From: JAVHLK01 sp043806215
GTDB taxonomy: Bacteria; Desulfobacterota; Desulfomonilia; Desulfomonilales; Desulfomonilaceae
NCBI GenBank assembly: GCA_043806215.1
Contig: JAZDHD010000382.1
Coordinates: 1 to 8,920, forward strand
Reading direction: 5' to 3'
DNA length: 8,920 nucleotides
Positions 6,126 through 8,920 of this stretch are shown here, in pieces. A program made the translations under genes and the position numbers. The notes beneath the pieces were generated by a model, which saw nothing but the letters and a program-made list of their open reading frames with translations, was not told the DNA's origin and ran no database searches. The first letter of the stretch is position 1. Each line of letters opens with the position of its first letter.

Positions 6126-6548
6126 GAGAAGCCAGCGATCCCCTTGATGGACACTGGATCTGCCTTAAAACCCGAACGATGTCAAGCCGTTGTTGTCCCT
6201 CATGGCCCCCTCGAACCCAAAAAGCGGGAACAAACTGGGAACAAAAATCCGCCTCAATCCTCGAGACGATGGTGAATTCATGAACTGCATGTGCCCCCTC
6301 CATCGCCCCCTGCATCCCGAATGAGATTCTCGACCAATAATATCATCTACCTATCGAAAAAGCCCAACCATTTCAAGCCCCATTAATCCCTGCGATTCCT
6401 TTCGGTTCTTTTCACTCCCTCAACGCGTGTACAAAGTCAACATACTATGCTATCTACTATCGTGCTACTTAGGCTACGCAGCCCAAGTGGATTTTCTCGC
6501 GCCCATTCACTTCGTTCCCGTCTATTTCATCTCAATGGCATCAGTCTT
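6126..6548. other. Gene-free, rearranged stretch between the istB remnant and the orphan gene
   Basis: Several short frames exist on both strands but none has a family-like sequence, good start or ribosome binding site. GGGAACAAA occurs twice in tandem (6226-6234, 6237-6245). Around 6441-6472 short ACTAT/GCTA words recur without a regular period. The left boundary near 6126 is where istB similarity breaks off, so this segment is probably foreign to the insertion sequence. Confidence 0.5.
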
Positions 6549-6577
6549 TTGACTCAACGTCAGTCCGAGAGTATTCT
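6549..6577 (+). promoter_or_regulatory. Sigma-70-like promoter upstream of the orphan gene
   Basis: TTGACT (6549-6554), a 17-bp spacer and TATTCT (6572-6577) are a near-consensus -35/-10 pair with ideal spacing. The predicted start near 6584 leaves a leader of about 100 nt before the ATG at 6684. No operator palindrome stands out. It would let the gene be expressed independently of the decayed DNA to its left. Confidence 0.5.
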
Positions 6578-6683
6578 AGAGCTGCACTCGTTTCTCGTGA
6601 GGACCACGAACTTGCAACTACCGTTACTCACTGCAACAAGCTCAATCCAGGCCGTCGTCTGAGTCTGATGAGGAGAGGCAGCT

Positions 6684-8504
6684 ATGACCGTTCGTGCTTC
6701 CGTGGAGATTCCCGTTGGAACCAAAGACCCCCGTGAAGCGGTTGAAACCGCCATTCAGTCGTTGACGGCTGCTGCAATGGAGTTGGGCAACATCAGCGTG
6801 ACTGCCCTTCTGGTGACAACCAACAACCACTCTGCAATCCACCAGCTTGCCGAACGTCTTCCCGCCGAGGCCCGCGAGTTCAGCCTCGGATTCAACTCGG
6901 GAAAGATGAGTCGAGAGGAGGCGATTGTAAACCTTCGCAGCAAAAGGAATCTCGGTCTTGTATCCTTCTCCGGTGAGCTGACCCTGCACATGAATACTCA
7001 TGAAGCGTTTGAACTGGTGCGAAGCTTGTTGAACCTCACCCCCTCCGCGGTTCGCTGTACGAGCTATTCCCTGATTCTTTCGAACGTGAACTGGAGGGGT
7101 GCTCCCCCGAACAGGTCCGGCGGGCTGTACCTACTTGATTTGAAGGCCTTCAAGAGAAAGCAGCGTTTCTCATTATCGGCATGGACCGACCTCGAAGGGA
7201 CGGATCCAAGGGAATCCACAATCAAGGGAATCCTTCGGACCATCGAGCAAGAGACGGGCCTGCGCTTCTCAAAGGCGAAGACCAGCGTGCATCCCGAACT
7301 GGCTCGGGAAAAGAGCGAGATCTTCGCGGACCATGCTGCTGCCGTGAACTGGGCATTTGAAGAGTTTTTCGCCGCAGGCGCCAATCTTTGCGCATCAGAG
7401 GGACGCGATTGGCGTGCGTTCAAAGGTCTGCTCACTCATAGGGAGGCAGTAGAAGCTAGATCGACCGCGGTCATGCGAGGCAATCGTGCGCGAGTGGATT
7501 TCCCTGCGACCGTGAAACGCTTTATGAAGGAACATGAAAAAGGGTTTTCCTATTCAACCGCCCTGGGAGACTCGATTATCTTCTCTCGAAGATTTGGTGA
7601 CGATCTTGACATGCTCGTTGCATTTGAACGATCTCATTTTTTCGGACTTGGGAAGTCCTTTTCACTCCAATTCGGGCTGAGAGTACTGAGGGGCAGCCTC
7701 TCGGGAAACGAGTACTTCGCCAACATCTTTCGCCTTTTCGGTCACCAGGGGAACACCCCTCCCTGTTGGACGTACGTCACGAAAGAGGATTTGGCAACAA
7801 CCCTCGAAGGTGTGCTCCAAGTACTGGAGTGCACCTTGCCGCTGTACGAAGAGCATGTGGGACGCTTTTTCAAGCCCCTGCCACAACATCCGAGAGACAC
7901 CCTTCCCATCAGGGACCGCCTCTCGTGCAAGGACGCGTATTCAGAGGCCTTTGCGGTTGCCTCAGCATGGGCCGCTGACGCGTACCCCATGAGAGTGTTT
8001 TCGAGTTCTCTCCTACCGCTCCGGGAATTGACCGGACCGTGCCTGACGTACGAGGGTTTCCTCGGTCTTTGCGGCCGTTGGGAATTCGTCTTCTTTTCAC
8101 GCAAACGCGAACGAGCGTTGCATGTGACCGTTCCCTATGCAGGTTCCATTGCGAAAAGAGAGCTGAGTACCGAACCTGCCCGGAACCTGTGGGAAGGGAT
8201 TCCCTGGCCTCCACCAAGGTGCTTGCCGGAATCGGGTGAAGCGTGGCTTGACAGTCCCCAGGCGCTGGCCGCTGCCCTACGTAATGGCGGGCACGAGGCG
8301 TTAAAGGAGGCCAAAACCAATTTCGACATCCTCGCACACCTGAGCGTTTCGCAGGATGATATTGCGACGTGTCGTTGGAACTTCTTGTTTCTCATCGTGA
8401 CAGATCGAGGAAGAGAGGACTTTCAAGTGAGCTTCAATGCACTGGATAGCTTGGGAATGGAACTGCGGACAGACTCTCGCTATTGGGGATTCGGAGTGAG
8501 TTGA
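6684..8504 (+). CDS. Uncharacterised 606-residue soluble protein
   Basis: An intact 606-codon frame with AGGAGAGG (6671-6678) 5-8 nt before the ATG and a sigma-70-like promoter about 100 nt upstream. I do not recognise the family. There is no signal peptide, membrane segment, P-loop, HTH or nuclease motif that I can defend. Its nine cysteines form no metal-binding spacing. The N-terminal 130 residues alternate strands and helices (for example REAVETAIQSLTAAAMELGN at 17-36). Strand-rich units with a Trp or Gly followed by aromatic and basic residues recur at about 137-168, 292-333, 464-487 and 562-590. The last two are the most alike (GRWEFVFFSRKRERALHVTV and CRWNFLFLIVTDRGREDFQV), which suggests internal duplication. 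Helices lie at 210-232 and 365-392. It stands alone: recombinase and IS21 remnants are upstream and a probable transposase starts 356 nt downstream. An accessory role, such as a cargo gene of a mobile region, is possible, but no function can be assigned. Confidence 0.82.
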   Translation: MTVRASVEIPVGTKDPREAVETAIQSLTAAAMELGNISVTALLVTTNNHSAIHQLAERLPAEAREFSLGFNSGKMSREEAIVNLRSKRNLGLVSFSGELTLHMNTHEAFELVRSLLNLTPSAVRCTSYSLILSNVNWRGAPPNRSGGLYLLDLKAFKRKQRFSLSAWTDLEGTDPRESTIKGILRTIEQETGLRFSKAKTSVHPELAREKSEIFADHAAAVNWAFEEFFAAGANLCASEGRDWRAFKGLLTHREAVEARSTAVMRGNRARVDFPATVKRFMKEHEKGFSYSTALGDSIIFSRRFGDDLDMLVAFERSHFFGLGKSFSLQFGLRVLRGSLSGNEYFANIFRLFGHQGNTPPCWTYVTKEDLATTLEGVLQVLECTLPLYEEHVGRFFKPLPQHPRDTLPIRDRLSCKDAYSEAFAVASAWAADAYPMRVFSSSLLPLRELTGPCLTYEGFLGLCGRWEFVFFSRKRERALHVTVPYAGSIAKRELSTEPARNLWEGIPWPPPRCLPESGEAWLDSPQALAAALRNGGHEALKEAKTNFDILAHLSVSQDDIATCRWNFLFLIVTDRGREDFQVSFNALDSLGMELRTDSRYWGFGVS

Positions 8505-8838
8505 GAAGATGCGTTTGTCTGGCCATGGCGTGGTGGGATTGGCTTTTGTATCCTCTCTGTAGTCTCGTTTGAATTCTCTTAGAGCTATTATGGGATTGCA
8601 GTAACGAATCGGAGCAGGTCTTTCTTGGCACCTGAGGCCTCAGACGTGGCGCCACGAGGTCGCGGTGAATGACACTCCCATGAAAATGACAGCCACGGAG
8701 TTTGCCTCCCTTTACCTTTTGGCTCGGCGTCCGGCTCGCGTTCGACAGTGCTTGTGGGGTGGTTAAAGAAGTTTTTGGACCAGCTAGTAATATCAAGTAG
8801 TTACGACTTGTACCTTTTCTCGCTTTGTGGTACGTAGG
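8505..8838. other. Gene-poor 3' flank of the orphan gene
   Basis: No supported gene. A plus-strand 28-codon frame (8680-8766) and a long minus-strand frame that runs into the orphan gene both lack a ribosome binding site and family resemblance. The only clear structure is the pair of perfect palindromes at 8632-8656. No hairpin plus T-run terminator follows the orphan gene. The left end of the insertion sequence starting at the window edge should lie in the last part of this stretch, but its terminal repeat cannot be fixed with one end only. Confidence 0.5.
8632..8656. repeat. Two abutting 12-bp perfect palindromes
   Basis: CTGAGGCCTCAG (8632-8643) and CGTGGCGCCACG (8645-8656) are each perfectly self-complementary and are separated by a single A. 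They share no sequence, so this is not a duplicated site. They could form two stacked small hairpins in RNA or a pair of dimer-binding sites 13 bp apart. They lie 128 nt after the orphan gene stop. Confidence 0.75.
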
Positions 8839-8858
8839 GGACCTCTCCAAGGAGGTCC
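8839..8858 (+). promoter_or_regulatory. Hairpin sequestering the ribosome binding site of the terminal gene
   Basis: GGACCTC (8839-8845), a 6-nt loop (TCCAAG) and GAGGTCC (8852-8858) form a perfect 7-bp stem. The ribosome binding site AAGGAGGT (8849-8856) is largely inside the right arm, 4 nt before the ATG at 8861. In a transcript that includes the left arm, initiation would be reduced. Several insertion sequences protect themselves from read-through transcription in this way. Confidence 0.55.
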
Positions 8859-8860
8859 TT

Positions 8861-8920
8861 ATGACGACGACACCGCACGACTTTCAGATATGCGATGTGA
8901 AGTTTCTTCCTCTGGTTTCC
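8861..8920 (+). CDS. Start of a probable transposase (IS1634/DUF4277-like), cut by window edge
   Basis: Twenty codons from the ATG at 8861 to the window end read MTTTPHDFQICDVKFLPLVS. A strong AAGGAGGT ribosome binding site sits 4 nt upstream. The pattern F..C.V..LPLVS resembles from memory the N-terminal DUF4277 segment of IS1634-family transposases, which begins with a short strand leading into a LP(L/I)V helix. With so few residues the family call is tentative; that a coding region starts here is much surer. Confidence 0.45.
   Translation, partial: MTTTPHDFQICDVKFLPLVS

Noticed and set aside
6103..6315. 70-residue minus-strand frame beside the istB fragment
   Set aside because: It overlaps the istB remnant in a different frame and resembles nothing known.
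8680..8766. 28-codon plus-strand frame (MKMTATEFASLY...)
   Set aside because: Short, no ribosome binding site, no recognisable family; could be a decayed start but this cannot be supported.
8434..8850. 138-residue minus-strand frame overlapping the end of the orphan gene
   Set aside because: No ribosome binding site, composition rich in Ser/Arg/His as expected of a shadow, and it overlaps the palindromes and the coding 3' end.
1..8920. CRISPR arrays, tRNA or rRNA genes
   Set aside because: No regularly spaced repeats, cloverleaf with CCA-end context, or rRNA-like stretches were seen on either strand.

Overview
The window looks like a bacterial chromosome segment of moderately high GC. Its gene style (a LivJ-type binding protein, an anaerobic molybdo/tungsto-enzyme with a ferredoxin-like partner, Uma2, IS21 remnants, and a palindromic TGTCATTGCGAG repeat) suggests an anaerobe, possibly a Desulfobacterota/'deltaproteobacterial' lineage. 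That placement is inference from gene content, not from a marker gene.

Layout. On the left, minus strand, are the first 115 codons of a branched-chain amino-acid-type ABC substrate-binding protein, running off the window edge. A 418-nt gap follows and holds a 143-bp nested palindromic repeat. Next comes a compact minus-strand operon, transcribed from about 4340 down to 766: a catalytic molybdopterin oxidoreductase (711 aa), a four-cluster iron-sulfur electron-transfer subunit (187 aa), and an HPP-family membrane protein (about 273 aa). Neither soluble subunit has a Tat signal and no NrfD/DmsC-type anchor is present, so a cytoplasmic enzyme is expected. The membrane gene at the operon end is HPP. 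The iron-sulfur subunit has Ser in place of one cluster-III cysteine.

Divergent from this operon is a Uma2-family nuclease gene (4511-5062) with an excellent Shine-Dalgarno sequence. It is interrupted by one in-frame TAA where the family usually has Tyr.

From about 5063 to 6550 the DNA is a graveyard: a possible start of a secreted nuclease-like gene, an N-terminal fragment of a tyrosine recombinase bracketed by similar 10-bp repeats, IS21-type end repeats, and the last third of an istB with a one-base frameshift. No intact gene is visible there.

After this, an intact 606-codon plus-strand gene (6684-8504) with its own plausible promoter and ribosome binding site encodes a soluble protein I do not recognise. 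It is followed by a gene-poor stretch with two abutting 12-bp perfect palindromes. At the right edge is the start of a probable transposase whose ribosome binding site lies in a hairpin stem. The orphan gene therefore sits between mobile-element debris and another probable insertion sequence, as in an accessory or island region, while the left half looks like ordinary metabolic chromosome.
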